Shown here one piece after another: positions 26,385 to 35,462 of a stretch of 64,000 nt of DNA (positions are counted from its first letter, which is position 1; every line of letters begins with the position of its first letter). The notes beneath the pieces are model-generated. The model searched no databases. It was not told the origin of the DNA and saw only the letters and a list, made by a program, of their open reading frames with translations. The position numbers were made by a program, and so were the translations under genes. The stretch lies in contig NZ_KB893987.1 in the NCBI RefSeq assembly GCF_000374345.1, positions 1 through 64,000 on the forward strand, written 5' to 3'. Source of the DNA: Heyndrickxia acidiproducens DSM 23148. Its GTDB lineage: Bacteria; Bacillota; Bacilli; Bacillales; Bacillaceae_C.

Positions 26385-27479
26385 TTATACATGCTGCAAT
26401 GCTTTTGGATATTTTGTCAATACTTCAACACCATCTTTTGTCACATAGACATCATCTTCAATCCGGACGCCGGCAACCCCCGGCACATAAATGCCCGGTT
26501 CGATCGTAAAGACCATGCCTTCCTGCAGGATAAGCTCATTTGTATTTGTCATCGACGGATATTCATGGATACTGATGCCAAGCCCGTGCCCGAGGCGGTG
26601 CGTAAAGTATTCGCCATAGCCGGCTTTTGTTATGACATCACGGGCTATCCGGTCAAGATCTTTGGCCCGGACGCCGGGTTTTACGGCTTTTACAGCAGTT
26701 TCTTCCGCCTGCAGAACCGTCTCATAGATACGGATTTGTTCCTCATCTAAGTCACCAAAAGCAACCGTGCGTGTAATATCGGAGCAGTAGCCCTGGTGGA
26801 CAACGCCAAGATCAAAAAGGACAAGGGAGCGTTTTTCAATTTTATCAAGCCCGGGTGTGCCATGCGGAGAGGCCGCCTTAGCCCCGGCCAGCACGGTTGT
26901 CGCAAAGCTCATTTCGGAAATGCCTTTTTGCTTCATGGCATGTTCTATGGCTGCCACGATTTCCAGTTCTGTCCTGCCTTCCTGGATTTCGCGGACGCCC
27001 GTTTCAACCGCAAGATCGGCAAATGCCGCGGCTTCCCTTAAGATATCCCGTTCTTTTTTGTCTTTAATGAGGCGGAGGGTGTGCAGTTTTTCTTCAGCAG
27101 CGACAAATTTCGCACCGCTGAAACGCTGTGACAGCGCTTCGTAGCGTTCCACATTCAGGTGTTCTTTTTCAATTGCCCAAGTATGTACGTTGCCGATGCG
27201 CCCGCGTACTTTCTTTTCTAACAAATCCCAAGGGTTATCGGTGTCCGTGATACCAAGAATCTCATATTCCCAGCCGGCATTTTTAGCATCATGCTTTTCC
27301 ATGGCCGGGCATACGAGAAATGGCTCTTTCTCCTGGAAAATGGCAATACCGAGCAGACGCTCATGGGGGTCGCTTCGGAAGCCGCTTAAATAAAATACGT
27401 TATCGGTGGAAGTGATGAAGGCGGCATCAATATGTTCGCTTTTCAGCCAAGCCGTCATCTGGTTCAAACGCTGGTTCAT
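26385..27479 (-). CDS. M24-family Xaa-Pro peptidase
   Basis: Metallopeptidase of 364 residues with an N-terminal creatinase-like domain (about 1-130) and a C-terminal pita-bread domain. All five metal ligands are visible: the two Asp in VLFDLGVVHQGYCSDITRT, His in HRLGHGLGISIHE, Glu in FTIEPGIYV and Glu in GVRIEDDVYV. It probably cleaves proline-containing dipeptides or removes N-terminal residues before proline. Whether it is a dipeptidase (PepQ) or an aminopeptidase cannot be decided from sequence. It faces ald. Confidence 0.92.
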   Translation of the reverse strand: MNQRLNQMTAWLKSEHIDAAFITSTDNVFYLSGFRSDPHERLLGIAIFQEKEPFLVCPAMEKHDAKNAGWEYEILGITDTDNPWDLLEKKVRGRIGNVHTWAIEKEHLNVERYEALSQRFSGAKFVAAEEKLHTLRLIKDKKERDILREAAAFADLAVETGVREIQEGRTELEIVAAIEHAMKQKGISEMSFATTVLAGAKAASPHGTPGLDKIEKRSLVLFDLGVVHQGYCSDITRTVAFGDLDEEQIRIYETVLQAEETAVKAVKPGVRAKDLDRIARDVITKAGYGEYFTHRLGHGLGISIHEYPSMTNTNELILQEGMVFTIEPGIYVPGVAGVRIEDDVYVTKDGVEVLTKYPKALQHV

Positions 27480-27623
27480 GTTTTCATCTCCTAAATCAAA
27501 CTACTACCAGCATACCAAAAAAAGGAACCGGATTCTATACTCCGAGGCTTGAAGCAGGATTTATCCTTCCAAAAAAGAATATAATGGTAGGGAACCTATT
27601 AACAAAAAAAGGAGTGGAGAAAA

Positions 27624-28307
27624 ATGAAAGTTTCTTTTCATGGCCATTCAATCGTGAAGGTGGAAACGAATGGCAAGACGATTTTATTTGACCCGTTTAT
27701 TACCGGAAACGGGCAAACAGATTTGAAAGTGCAAGACGAACACCCTGATGTCATTATTTTAACGCACGGGCACAGTGACCATATTGGGGACACGGAAGCA
27801 TTGGCGAAAAAAAAGAATGCGCTTGTCATTGCCAATAATGAAGTTGCCCATTATTTAAACTGGCAGGGATTAAAAACACACCCGCTCCATATTGGAGGCT
27901 CCTGCCAATTTGATTTTGGCCGGGTTAAATTAACGCAGGCTTTTCACGGGTCCGCAATAGTGGACGAAAACCAGCAGGAAATTACGTATCTTGGCATGCC
28001 GGCCGGGGTGCTTTTGATGGCGGAAGGCAAAACGATCTACCATGCCGGCGATACGGGGCTGTTTTCCGATATGAAATTAATCGGTGAACGCCACCCGATT
28101 GACCTCGCTTTTCTGCCAATTGGCGATAACTTCACAATGGGGCCGGAAGATGCAGCCGTTGCGGCAAAATTCCTGCAGGCGAAAACGGTTGTGCCGATCC
28201 ACTACAATACATTTCCGCTGATACAGCAGGACCCGCAGAAATTCATTGATGCACTCGATGGTGTGAATGGTAAAATTATGAAACCCGGCGATGCGATCGA
28301 ACTGTAA
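27624..28307 (+). CDS. ytkL: Metal-dependent hydrolase YtkL (UPF0173)
   Basis: A 227-residue metallo-beta-lactamase-fold protein of the UPF0173 group. The metal motif is [12 protein letters not shown] (about 48-59), with further ligands in AFHGSA, HAGDTG and PIHYNTFP. The substrate is not known. AAAAAGGAGTGG precedes ATG at 27624. The gene is divergent from the M24 peptidase. Confidence 0.93.
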   Translation: MKVSFHGHSIVKVETNGKTILFDPFITGNGQTDLKVQDEHPDVIILTHGHSDHIGDTEALAKKKNALVIANNEVAHYLNWQGLKTHPLHIGGSCQFDFGRVKLTQAFHGSAIVDENQQEITYLGMPAGVLLMAEGKTIYHAGDTGLFSDMKLIGERHPIDLAFLPIGDNFTMGPEDAAVAAKFLQAKTVVPIHYNTFPLIQQDPQKFIDALDGVNGKIMKPGDAIEL

Positions 28308-28314
28308 TCGTAAA

Positions 28315-28363
28315 GGGGGCTTTGTTGAATAGACAAATACGCCCCCGGAACCGTTTTTTAAGG
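28315..28363 (+). terminator. Possible terminator after ytkL
   Basis: GGGGGC and GCCCCC form a stem with a 20-nt loop. A GGAACCG spacer and T6 follow, so the T-run is displaced from the stem. Confidence 0.4.
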
Positions 28364-28534
28364 CATTCCCGGATTTTGGTTCGGGCGGGCAAAATGAGCC
28401 GCGTTGCCATTCTGCCCGTTTTCCATCTATAATAGAAATATATGCGCTTTCGCCTGGCTCCTATTCGCACGAAAAAAGGAACCGGCCGTACATACATATC
28501 GTAAAAGCAATTTTATGGAAAGAAGGTGGGATGT

Positions 28535-29851
28535 TTGGCGACCAAGCATGAACAAATCCTGCAATACATTAACCAGCTGCCGATTGGGGAAAAAATATCG
28601 GTCCGGCAAATTGCCAAAGCTTTAAATGTCAGCGAAGGAACTGCTTACCGCGCGATTAAAGATGCCGAAAACAAAGGCTATGTCAGCACGATCGAAAGAG
28701 TGGGCACGATCCGGATTGAGCAGAAGAAAAAAGAGAATATTGAAAAGCTTACTTTTTCGGAAGTGGTGAATATCATTGACGGGCAGGTGCTCGGCGGAAG
28801 ATCAGGGCTGCATAAAACGCTGACGAAATTCGTAATCGGCGCCATGAAGCTTGAAGCCATGTCCAAATATACGGAAGCGGGCAGCCTGCTCATTGTCGGA
28901 AACCGTGTCGATGCCCATGAGCTCGCACTGAATTCAGGTGCTGCTGTATTGATTACAGGGGGATTTGATACGGAAGAGTACGTAAAAAAAATCGCTGATG
29001 AGAAAGATTTGCCCGTGATTTCCACCAGCTACGATACATTTACAGTCGCAACGATGATTAACCGTGCCGTTTATGACCAGCTGATTAAAAAAGAAATTAT
29101 CCTCGTGGAAGATATACTGACATCCGTCCATGATACGGCTTATTTATTTACGACAGATACCGTCCAGGATTGGTATCAAAAGAAAAAGGAAACAGAACAT
29201 TCCCGCTTTCCGGTTGTCGACCGGAACATGAAAGTCGTCGGTATGATTACATCAAAAGATATTATGGAAAATAACAACAACCTGGGCATCGATAAAATCA
29301 TGACCAAAAACCCGATTACAGTCGGCGAAAAAACGAGCGTAACCTCTGTTGCCCACATGATGATTTGGGAAGGAATTGAAATTCTGCCTGTTGTCGATGA
29401 TTTTAACCGGCTAAAGGGAATTGTCAGCCGCCAGGACGTTTTAAAAGAATTGCAGATGACCCAAAGGCAGCCGCAAGTTGGGGAAACGATCGACAATATT
29501 ATTACAACGCAGCTTGAAGCAACGTCTGCAAAATCTCCTGATGAAGAAGATTACCAGTTTGAAGTCACACCGCAAATGACCAACCCATTGGGCACGATTT
29601 CGTACGGGGTATTCACCACTTTGGTTTATGAAGTGGCCAACCGTTATCTGCGCGCGCAAAAAAAAGGCGATATGATTATAGAAAGCATTACAATTTATTT
29701 TATTAAACCCGTTCAATTAGAAAGCATCATTCAGGTCGTCCCAAGAATTCTCGACTCCGGAAGAAAATTTGCCAAAATCGACGTCGAAGTCTTTAACCAG
29801 GGCAACCTCGTCGGCAAAGCCCTGCTCATGTCCCAAGTGATCGAGAGATAG
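28535..29851 (+). CDS. ytoI: HTH-DRTGG-CBS-hotdog protein YtoI
   Basis: A four-part regulatory protein of 438 residues. An N-terminal winged helix (ISVRQIAKALNVSEGTAYRAI) is followed by a DRTGG domain (about 70-180), two CBS repeats (about 190-310, including SRFPVVDRNMKVVGMITSKD and ILPVVDDFNRLKGIVSRQD) and a C-terminal thioesterase-like hotdog domain. The CBS pair suggests adenine-nucleotide sensing and the HTH suggests DNA binding; its target is unknown. TTG at 28535 (MATKHEQILQYI) follows AAGGTGG, while an in-frame GTG at 28526 falls inside that site. Confidence 0.93.
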   Translation: MATKHEQILQYINQLPIGEKISVRQIAKALNVSEGTAYRAIKDAENKGYVSTIERVGTIRIEQKKKENIEKLTFSEVVNIIDGQVLGGRSGLHKTLTKFVIGAMKLEAMSKYTEAGSLLIVGNRVDAHELALNSGAAVLITGGFDTEEYVKKIADEKDLPVISTSYDTFTVATMINRAVYDQLIKKEIILVEDILTSVHDTAYLFTTDTVQDWYQKKKETEHSRFPVVDRNMKVVGMITSKDIMENNNNLGIDKIMTKNPITVGEKTSVTSVAHMMIWEGIEILPVVDDFNRLKGIVSRQDVLKELQMTQRQPQVGETIDNIITTQLEATSAKSPDEEDYQFEVTPQMTNPLGTISYGVFTTLVYEVANRYLRAQKKGDMIIESITIYFIKPVQLESIIQVVPRILDSGRKFAKIDVEVFNQGNLVGKALLMSQVIER

Positions 29852-29923
29852 CAGCCCATGTGATCCAGGCTGCGTGATGCGGGATGCAATGATGATAAAA
29901 ACGGGCAGGAAAAGAGGGTGCTT

Positions 29924-30862
29924 ATGAAAGCGGAAATTCTGGATACGATACAACAATTTGAGACGATTGTGATTCACCGCCATGTGCGTCCCGATCCGGA
30001 TGCTTACGGGTCACAGGGCGGGCTTGCCGAAATATTAAAAGCGTCTTTCCCCGAAAAAAGCATCTTTACTGTCGGGGAAACCGAACCGAGTCTCGCGTTT
30101 TTGAACGATATGGATACAATCGCGGATGAAACGTACCGGAATGCACTGGTGATTGTTTGTGATACGGCCAACCGCGAGCGTGTTAGCGATCAACGCTTCC
30201 AGCTTGGCAGCAAGCTGATCAAAATCGATCATCATCCGAACCATGACGCTTACGGTGATCTTCAGTGGGTCGATGAAACGGCGTCATCGGTCAGCGAAAT
30301 GGTTTATGCGTTTTACTTATTTGGAAAAGATAAGGGACTTTGCATGACAGATGAAGCCGCACGTCTGTTATATGCCGGCATCGTGGGGGACACAGGGCGT
30401 TTTCTTTATCCGAGTACCAGCAGGAAAACATTTGAGTATGCCGGGGAATTGATCCATTATGCCTTCGACCGCACGGAACTCTATCATCACTTATATGAAG
30501 TGGAACCAAATGTCGTGAAACTGCAAGGATATATTTACCAAAACCTGGAGATCGATAGCAGCGGTGCGGCCGTTGTGGTCTTAAAAAGGGAGCTGATCGC
30601 ACAATATGGCGTCTCTCCGCATGATGCATCCCAGCTTGTCAGCACATTGGGGGATATTAAAGGCCTGGTTGCCTGGTGCTTCTTTATTGAAGAAACGGAC
30701 CAGATCAGGCTCCGTTTCCGTTCTAAAGGGCCAGTTATCAATGAGATTGCCCGCAAGTATAACGGCGGCGGCCACCCGCTTGCAGCCGGGGCTACGGTAT
30801 ATTCATGGGATATAGTAGAAGCTGTAAAGCGGGACTTGATTCACGTATGCGCAAATCATTGA
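29924..30862 (+). CDS. nrnA: NanoRNase / pAp phosphatase NrnA
   Basis: DHH-DHHA1 phosphoesterase of 312 residues that degrades 2-5 nt RNA and dephosphorylates 3'-phosphoadenosine 5'-phosphate. The four metal-binding motifs are seen in HRHVRPDPDAYGSQ, VCDTANRERV, KIDHHPNHDAYG and YAGIVGDTGRF, and the DHHA1 motif GGGHPLAAG closes the protein. ATG at 29924 follows AGAGGGTG. In B. subtilis ytpI lies between ytoI and nrnA; here only 72 bp separate the two genes. Confidence 0.96.
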   Translation: MKAEILDTIQQFETIVIHRHVRPDPDAYGSQGGLAEILKASFPEKSIFTVGETEPSLAFLNDMDTIADETYRNALVIVCDTANRERVSDQRFQLGSKLIKIDHHPNHDAYGDLQWVDETASSVSEMVYAFYLFGKDKGLCMTDEAARLLYAGIVGDTGRFLYPSTSRKTFEYAGELIHYAFDRTELYHHLYEVEPNVVKLQGYIYQNLEIDSSGAAVVVLKRELIAQYGVSPHDASQLVSTLGDIKGLVAWCFFIEETDQIRLRFRSKGPVINEIARKYNGGGHPLAAGATVYSWDIVEAVKRDLIHVCANH

Positions 30863-30906
30863 ACAAGCGGAGGGCGCTGCTGCCGGTCAAGCGCCATCCG
30901 CTTGTT
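30863..30906. terminator. Hairpin between convergent nrnA and ytrI
   Basis: ACAAGCGGA and GGGCGCT pair with AGCGCC and TCCGCTTGT in a two-part stem. T-runs are short on both sides, so it is a moderate terminator at best. Confidence 0.5.
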
Positions 30907-30908
30907 TG

Positions 30909-31415
30909 CTAATCCGCAAGTTTCAGGGAGAGATGAATATGGATGGTGGAGTAGAACAGGATGTCCTGGACTTTGAAGGTATAACGCCGGTGGTTGATTT
31001 TTATGTTTTCTTTTTCCAGCATCCGGACAATTAAGTCTTTATTTAAATAGGCAGTTTTTAAATTTTTTGCGATCAGCGGGCTGAGGTCATGCTTGATTTC
31101 TTCCTCGGCTTCAAAAATGCTCTGTGAATCCTGAATATCATATTTTTCATAGTTACTGATTTCAACATTAATTTTTTGAATCGTCAGCAGTTTTTCGTTT
31201 TTGCGGTTCAGTTTTTTATAATCTTCCTGCCAGATTGCTTTTTCGCGCTGCAAATCCTGGATGGCTTTTTCCTGTTTTTCCAAAAGTTTGGCCTGCCTTT
31301 CCTGCATCGTTCCAAACATAAAAAGAAAAATCAGCCAGCTGATGCACCCGCCAACAACTGCGCCGGCCAAAAACCGCTGCCAGCTTGGTTTCCGGTAAAG
31401 CGGGGGGATTCTCAT
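30909..31415 (-). CDS. ytrI: Sporulation membrane protein YtrI
   Basis: A 168-residue protein with a short cytoplasmic start, one transmembrane helix (about 17-36, GAVVGGCISWLIFLFMFG), a coiled coil of about 60 residues and a C-terminal region with alternating hydrophobic strands. The start at 31415 is fixed by a 4-bp ATGA overlap with the end of ytrH and by CAGGAG upstream; an earlier in-frame ATG at 31439 lies inside ytrH. In B. subtilis ytrH and ytrI are sigma-E genes needed for efficient sporulation; the mechanism is not known. Confidence 0.9.
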   Translation of the reverse strand: MRIPPLYRKPSWQRFLAGAVVGGCISWLIFLFMFGTMQERQAKLLEKQEKAIQDLQREKAIWQEDYKKLNRKNEKLLTIQKINVEISNYEKYDIQDSQSIFEAEEEIKHDLSPLIAKNLKTAYLNKDLIVRMLEKENIKINHRRYTFKVQDILFYSTIHIHLSLKLAD

Positions 31416-31744
31416 AGGACATTCTCCTGTGTAATCCATGAAATAATGAGCGCGGCGGTTTTCGCACCGCCCATTGCAGACAGTATCAATAATAACTGTT
31501 TGAAAAGCGCCATTGTTTCACTTTCCAAAAATCCTTTTTCAAAACTATAGACGGTATCGAAAGTTCCTCCGATTGCAGCAATGATTGCCCAAATTCTGAG
31601 ACCCCTGGCAATTCTGGAGATTTCCGTCAAAAGCGGCTCCCCGGTAATGAATGATGCCAGCCCGCCGATCAATGTTCCCCCGATCATAACGCCGAATGCG
31701 ATAAAATAACTATTAAAAAATGCAGGAAAAAACCCCTCATTCAA
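31412..31744 (-). CDS. ytrH: Sporulation membrane protein YtrH
   Basis: A 110-residue polytopic membrane protein with three hydrophobic segments: SYFIAFGVMIGGTLIGGLAS, LRIWAIIAAIGGTFDTVY and FKQLLLILSAMGGAKTAALI. It is translationally coupled to ytrI. TTG at 31744 (MNEGFFPAF) is preferred because GGAG lies 9 nt upstream; ATG at 31753 directly abuts that GGAG, which leaves no room for the ribosome. A GGATATT box at 31797-31791 could belong to a sigma-E promoter, but its -10 partner is poorly spaced. Confidence 0.85.
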   Translation of the reverse strand: MNEGFFPAFFNSYFIAFGVMIGGTLIGGLASFITGEPLLTEISRIARGLRIWAIIAAIGGTFDTVYSFEKGFLESETMALFKQLLLILSAMGGAKTAALIISWITQENVL

Positions 31745-31847
31745 CCTTACCATCTCCAGCCATTATCGGATATGTTTAAATATATGGGACAATATCCTCC
31801 CTTATGAAATCGAACGTATTTTCTTTTTCGCAGTGTAAGAAAACATG

Positions 31848-31853
31848 TATAAT
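31848..31853 (+). promoter_or_regulatory. -10 element ahead of dnaE
   Basis: TATAAT preceded by ATG lies 77 bp before dnaE. No good -35 is at 17-18 bp. Confidence 0.45.
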
Positions 31854-31929
31854 AAGAAGCATGTACAAAGTTCGCCAGCCCGGGGAGCTGACCGGGAAAA
31901 TCATGATCCTATAAAGGCGGTGAAAATCT

Positions 31930-34900
31930 ATGGGCTTTGTTCATTTGCAAGTGTCTACAGCCTACAGCCTGCTGGCCAGCACCATTTCGATCCCAAAGTG
32001 GGTGGAATATGCCAAAACGCTTCATTATGACACACTGGCGATCACAGACCGGAATGTGATGTACGGAGCCATTTCCTTTTATAAAACATGCAGGCAGAAC
32101 GGCATCAAACCGATCATCGGCTTAACCGTGGATGCCGTAAGTGAATTTGAACCGGAAAAAGCCTATCCTCTCGTATTGCTTTCAAAAAACAGGGAAGGGT
32201 ACCATAACCTTCTGAAAATCTCCAGCGCGGTCCAGACCCGGCCAAACCCGGGCATTTTCATGAAATGGCTGCGCGCATACAGCAAAGGCCTGTTCGCTTT
32301 TACCCCCGGGCTTGAGGGGGAAGTTGAACAGGCGCTCATGCAGGGGGATACCGGCAAGGCAGAAGAAATCGCCGCGCTTTTCAAAGAAATTTTTGAAAAA
32401 GATTCTTTCTATTTGTCTTTACAAAACCACCAAACTGAAAAAGAACAATCGATTGCCCAAAAAATCATTCAGTTGTCTGATAAACTGGATGTGCCTTTGG
32501 TTGCCGCGAACCATGTCCAATATTTAAAACAGGAAGATGCGTTTGCACATGAGTGCCTGCTTGCCATAAAGGCGGGGGTGAAGCTGGATGATGAATCCCG
32601 CCCGCGGTTTTTAAGCAATGAGTATTATTTTAAGGCACAGGAAGAAATGGAACAGCTTTTCGCTGATCATCCGGAAGCTGTAAAAAATACGGAAAGGATT
32701 GCCGCCAGCTGCAATGTTGAAATTGAAATGAACCGCCGGCTGCTTCCAAAATTTCCGGTAGAAAACGGGCAGTCTGCAGATGAGATGCTGGAATCTTTAT
32801 GCCATAAAGGCTTGGAAAACCGTGTTCCGCAGGCGCCGCGCCAATATAATGAACGGCTTCAATATGAACTGGGCATCATTAAAGAAATGCAGTTCAGCGA
32901 TTATTTTCTGATTGTCTGGGATTTTATGAAATACGCAAGGGAACACGGAATACTGACCGGGCCGGGGCGCGGGTCGGCGGCAGGATCGCTCGTCGCATAT
33001 GTACTGGGAATTACTGAAGTTGATCCGCTTGTGCACGGCCTATTGTTTGAACGGTTTTTAAATCCGGAAAGAATTACAATGCCGGACATTGATTCCGATT
33101 TTCCGGACCACCGCAGGGATGAAATGATCCAGTACGTTGCCCGGAAATATGGGGACCGCCATGTCGCACAGATCATTACATTTGGTACATTTGCTGCGAA
33201 GGCCGCATTACGTGATATTGCCAGAATTTCAGGTTTCAGTACAAAAGAGCTCGAGCAATTGTCAAGATCAGTTCCTTCGCAGCTTGGCATTACCTTGCAA
33301 AAAGCGTACGAAACCTCTGCAGCTTTACGCGGGTTTGTCCATGAATCCGGGCGCAACAAAACAATTTTTGAAACGGCGCTGCTGTTGGAAGGGCTGCCGC
33401 GCCACGCCTCCACACATGCTGCCGGGGTTGTGATCAGCGGCGAACCGCTTGCCGATCTGATTCCGATACAAACAGGTCATGACGGCGTTTACCTGACCCA
33501 GTATCCGATGAACCATTTGGAAGAAATCGGGCTTTTAAAGATGGATTTTCTCGGCTTGCGAAACTTAACGATTTTAGAACATATCCTAATAAGCATCGAA
33601 AAAGGAACGGGCAAGAAAATCCGTTTGCAGGAAATTCCGCTGGATGATGCCAAAACTTTTAAATTGCTGAGTAAGGGCAGTACAACCGGTGTTTTCCAGC
33701 TTGAGTCTGACGGCATGCGGAAAGTACTGCAGCGGCTGAAACCGACGGAGCTGGAAGATATTGTAGCGGTGAATGCCCTGTACAGGCCGGGCCCGATGGA
33801 CAATATCCCGCTTTATATTGAACGGAAACATGGAAAACAACCGGTCGTTTATCCGCATGAAGATTTGAAGCCGATTCTTGAAAAAACATACGGCGTGATT
33901 GTTTATCAGGAACAAATCATGCAGATTGCTTCACAAATGGCCGGCTTTTCGCTTGGCGAAGCAGACCTGCTGAGAAGGGCCGTCAGCAAAAAGAAAAAAT
34001 CTGTTTTGGATGAAGAACGCCAACATTTTATAAATGGCGCACAAAAAAAAGGATATGAAGAAAAAACGGCGAATCATATTTATGATTTAATCGTCCGCTT
34101 TGCCAATTACGGGTTTAACCGCAGCCATGCCGTAGCATATAGTATGATTGCCTGCCAGCTCGGGTATTTAAAAGCCCATTATCCGCTTTATTTCATGGCA
34201 AGCCTGCTGACATCCGTGATCGGCAATGAGGATAAAATCGCCCAGTACATCCGTGAAGCGCAGCAGATGGGGATCAAAATTCTGCCGCCATCCGTCCAGC
34301 ACAGCTATTATCCGTTTTCCGTCGAGAAAGGGGCGATCCGCTACAGTCTGGCCGCCATCAAAGGCATTGGGTTTGCATCAATCAAAGAATTATTGCGTGT
34401 CCGCAAATCCCGGCCGTTTACCAGCTTGTTCGATCTCGTTCTGCGTGTTCAGGGTTTGAACCGCAAGATTTTGGAAGCTTTCACATTTGCCGGTGCCCTG
34501 GATGAGTTTGGGAAAGACCGGGCGACGCTGCTGGCCAGCATTGATATCGCGCTTGAGCACGCGGAAATTATGAAGCCGCAGGAAGGCCAGGGAGATTTAT
34601 TTCTGGATGAGGAATCGTTCCAGATTGAGCCCAATTATGTAGAAACCGAGCCGATCTCTCTGATGGATAAATTGTTGTATGAAAAGCAGTTCCTGGGCTT
34701 ATATTTATCCGGGCACCCCGCCGGTTCATACCGGCAGGCCTGGAATCAGGCCGATGTCATGCCGATTTCCCGGCTCCAGCCGGGAATGGGGAAGGTTTTA
34801 TGCGGCGCTTATATTACGGATGCCAAAACGATTCGAACCAAAAAAGGGGACCAGATGGCTTTTGTACAGCTAAGCGATGAAACAGGCGATTTGGAAGGTG

Positions 34901-35283
34901 TAGTTTTTCCTGATGTATTTAAAAAATATAGTCCGCTATGCCAGAAAGACCGCGTGGTGATCGTAAAGGGAAAGATTGAAAACAGAAACGGAAAAATCCA
35001 AATGATTGTGCAGCATATGGGCACCGCGGATGACTATCAGCCGGCATCGGATCCTGCCGGGACTTTGTTTTTAAAAATACCGGCACGCCCGCACCGAAAG
35101 GACTTGCTTTTGGAAGTGAAACGGACATTGAACGATTTCAGCGGCCGGGTTCCTGTTGTCCTTTACTATGAAGGCGAACATAAAACCTTCCAACTGTCCG
35201 AAAAAGACTGGGTTGATCCAAATGAAACCTGTTTAAGGAAGCTGAAAGTTCTTCTGGGCGGGGACGCTGTCATTTTAAAATAG
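31930..35283 (+). CDS. dnaE: DNA polymerase III alpha subunit DnaE
   Basis: The second replicative polymerase of Gram-positive bacteria. It extends RNA primers before PolC takes over. It has 1117 residues. The N-terminal PHP domain starts FVHLQVSTAYSLLASTISI (the usual His-x-His is degenerate: H at 5, then Q-V). The catalytic palm shows GPGRGSAAGSLVAY and the Asp pair in MPDIDSDFPD, and the third-Asp region follows. A tandem HhH region lies near 830-870 and an OB fold (GDLEGVVFPDVFKKY) near 980-1060. AAAGGCGGTG precedes ATG at 31930. It has no 3'-5' exonuclease domain, which is normal for DnaE. Confidence 0.97.
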   Translation: MGFVHLQVSTAYSLLASTISIPKWVEYAKTLHYDTLAITDRNVMYGAISFYKTCRQNGIKPIIGLTVDAVSEFEPEKAYPLVLLSKNREGYHNLLKISSAVQTRPNPGIFMKWLRAYSKGLFAFTPGLEGEVEQALMQGDTGKAEEIAALFKEIFEKDSFYLSLQNHQTEKEQSIAQKIIQLSDKLDVPLVAANHVQYLKQEDAFAHECLLAIKAGVKLDDESRPRFLSNEYYFKAQEEMEQLFADHPEAVKNTERIAASCNVEIEMNRRLLPKFPVENGQSADEMLESLCHKGLENRVPQAPRQYNERLQYELGIIKEMQFSDYFLIVWDFMKYAREHGILTGPGRGSAAGSLVAYVLGITEVDPLVHGLLFERFLNPERITMPDIDSDFPDHRRDEMIQYVARKYGDRHVAQIITFGTFAAKAALRDIARISGFSTKELEQLSRSVPSQLGITLQKAYETSAALRGFVHESGRNKTIFETALLLEGLPRHASTHAAGVVISGEPLADLIPIQTGHDGVYLTQYPMNHLEEIGLLKMDFLGLRNLTILEHILISIEKGTGKKIRLQEIPLDDAKTFKLLSKGSTTGVFQLESDGMRKVLQRLKPTELEDIVAVNALYRPGPMDNIPLYIERKHGKQPVVYPHEDLKPILEKTYGVIVYQEQIMQIASQMAGFSLGEADLLRRAVSKKKKSVLDEERQHFINGAQKKGYEEKTANHIYDLIVRFANYGFNRSHAVAYSMIACQLGYLKAHYPLYFMASLLTSVIGNEDKIAQYIREAQQMGIKILPPSVQHSYYPFSVEKGAIRYSLAAIKGIGFASIKELLRVRKSRPFTSLFDLVLRVQGLNRKILEAFTFAGALDEFGKDRATLLASIDIALEHAEIMKPQEGQGDLFLDEESFQIEPNYVETEPISLMDKLLYEKQFLGLYLSGHPAGSYRQAWNQADVMPISRLQPGMGKVLCGAYITDAKTIRTKKGDQMAFVQLSDETGDLEGVVFPDVFKKYSPLCQKDRVVIVKGKIENRNGKIQMIVQHMGTADDYQPASDPAGTLFLKIPARPHRKDLLLEVKRTLNDFSGRVPVVLYYEGEHKTFQLSEKDWVDPNETCLRKLKVLLGGDAVILK

Positions 35284-35462
35284 TTTTTCCCAGCCGGACA
35301 AATATGTTATATTGTTAATTAGACATTCAAAAAGCAAAAGACACCCAGAGCGCACAGGGCGTATTTCCCTGTTGCGGACACCATTCTAAGTTAAGTGATC
35401 AATTATAAAATTGAAAAGCACAGGCGCGAAAAAGGGCGCTGTTAGAAATGGGAGTGAGGTTC

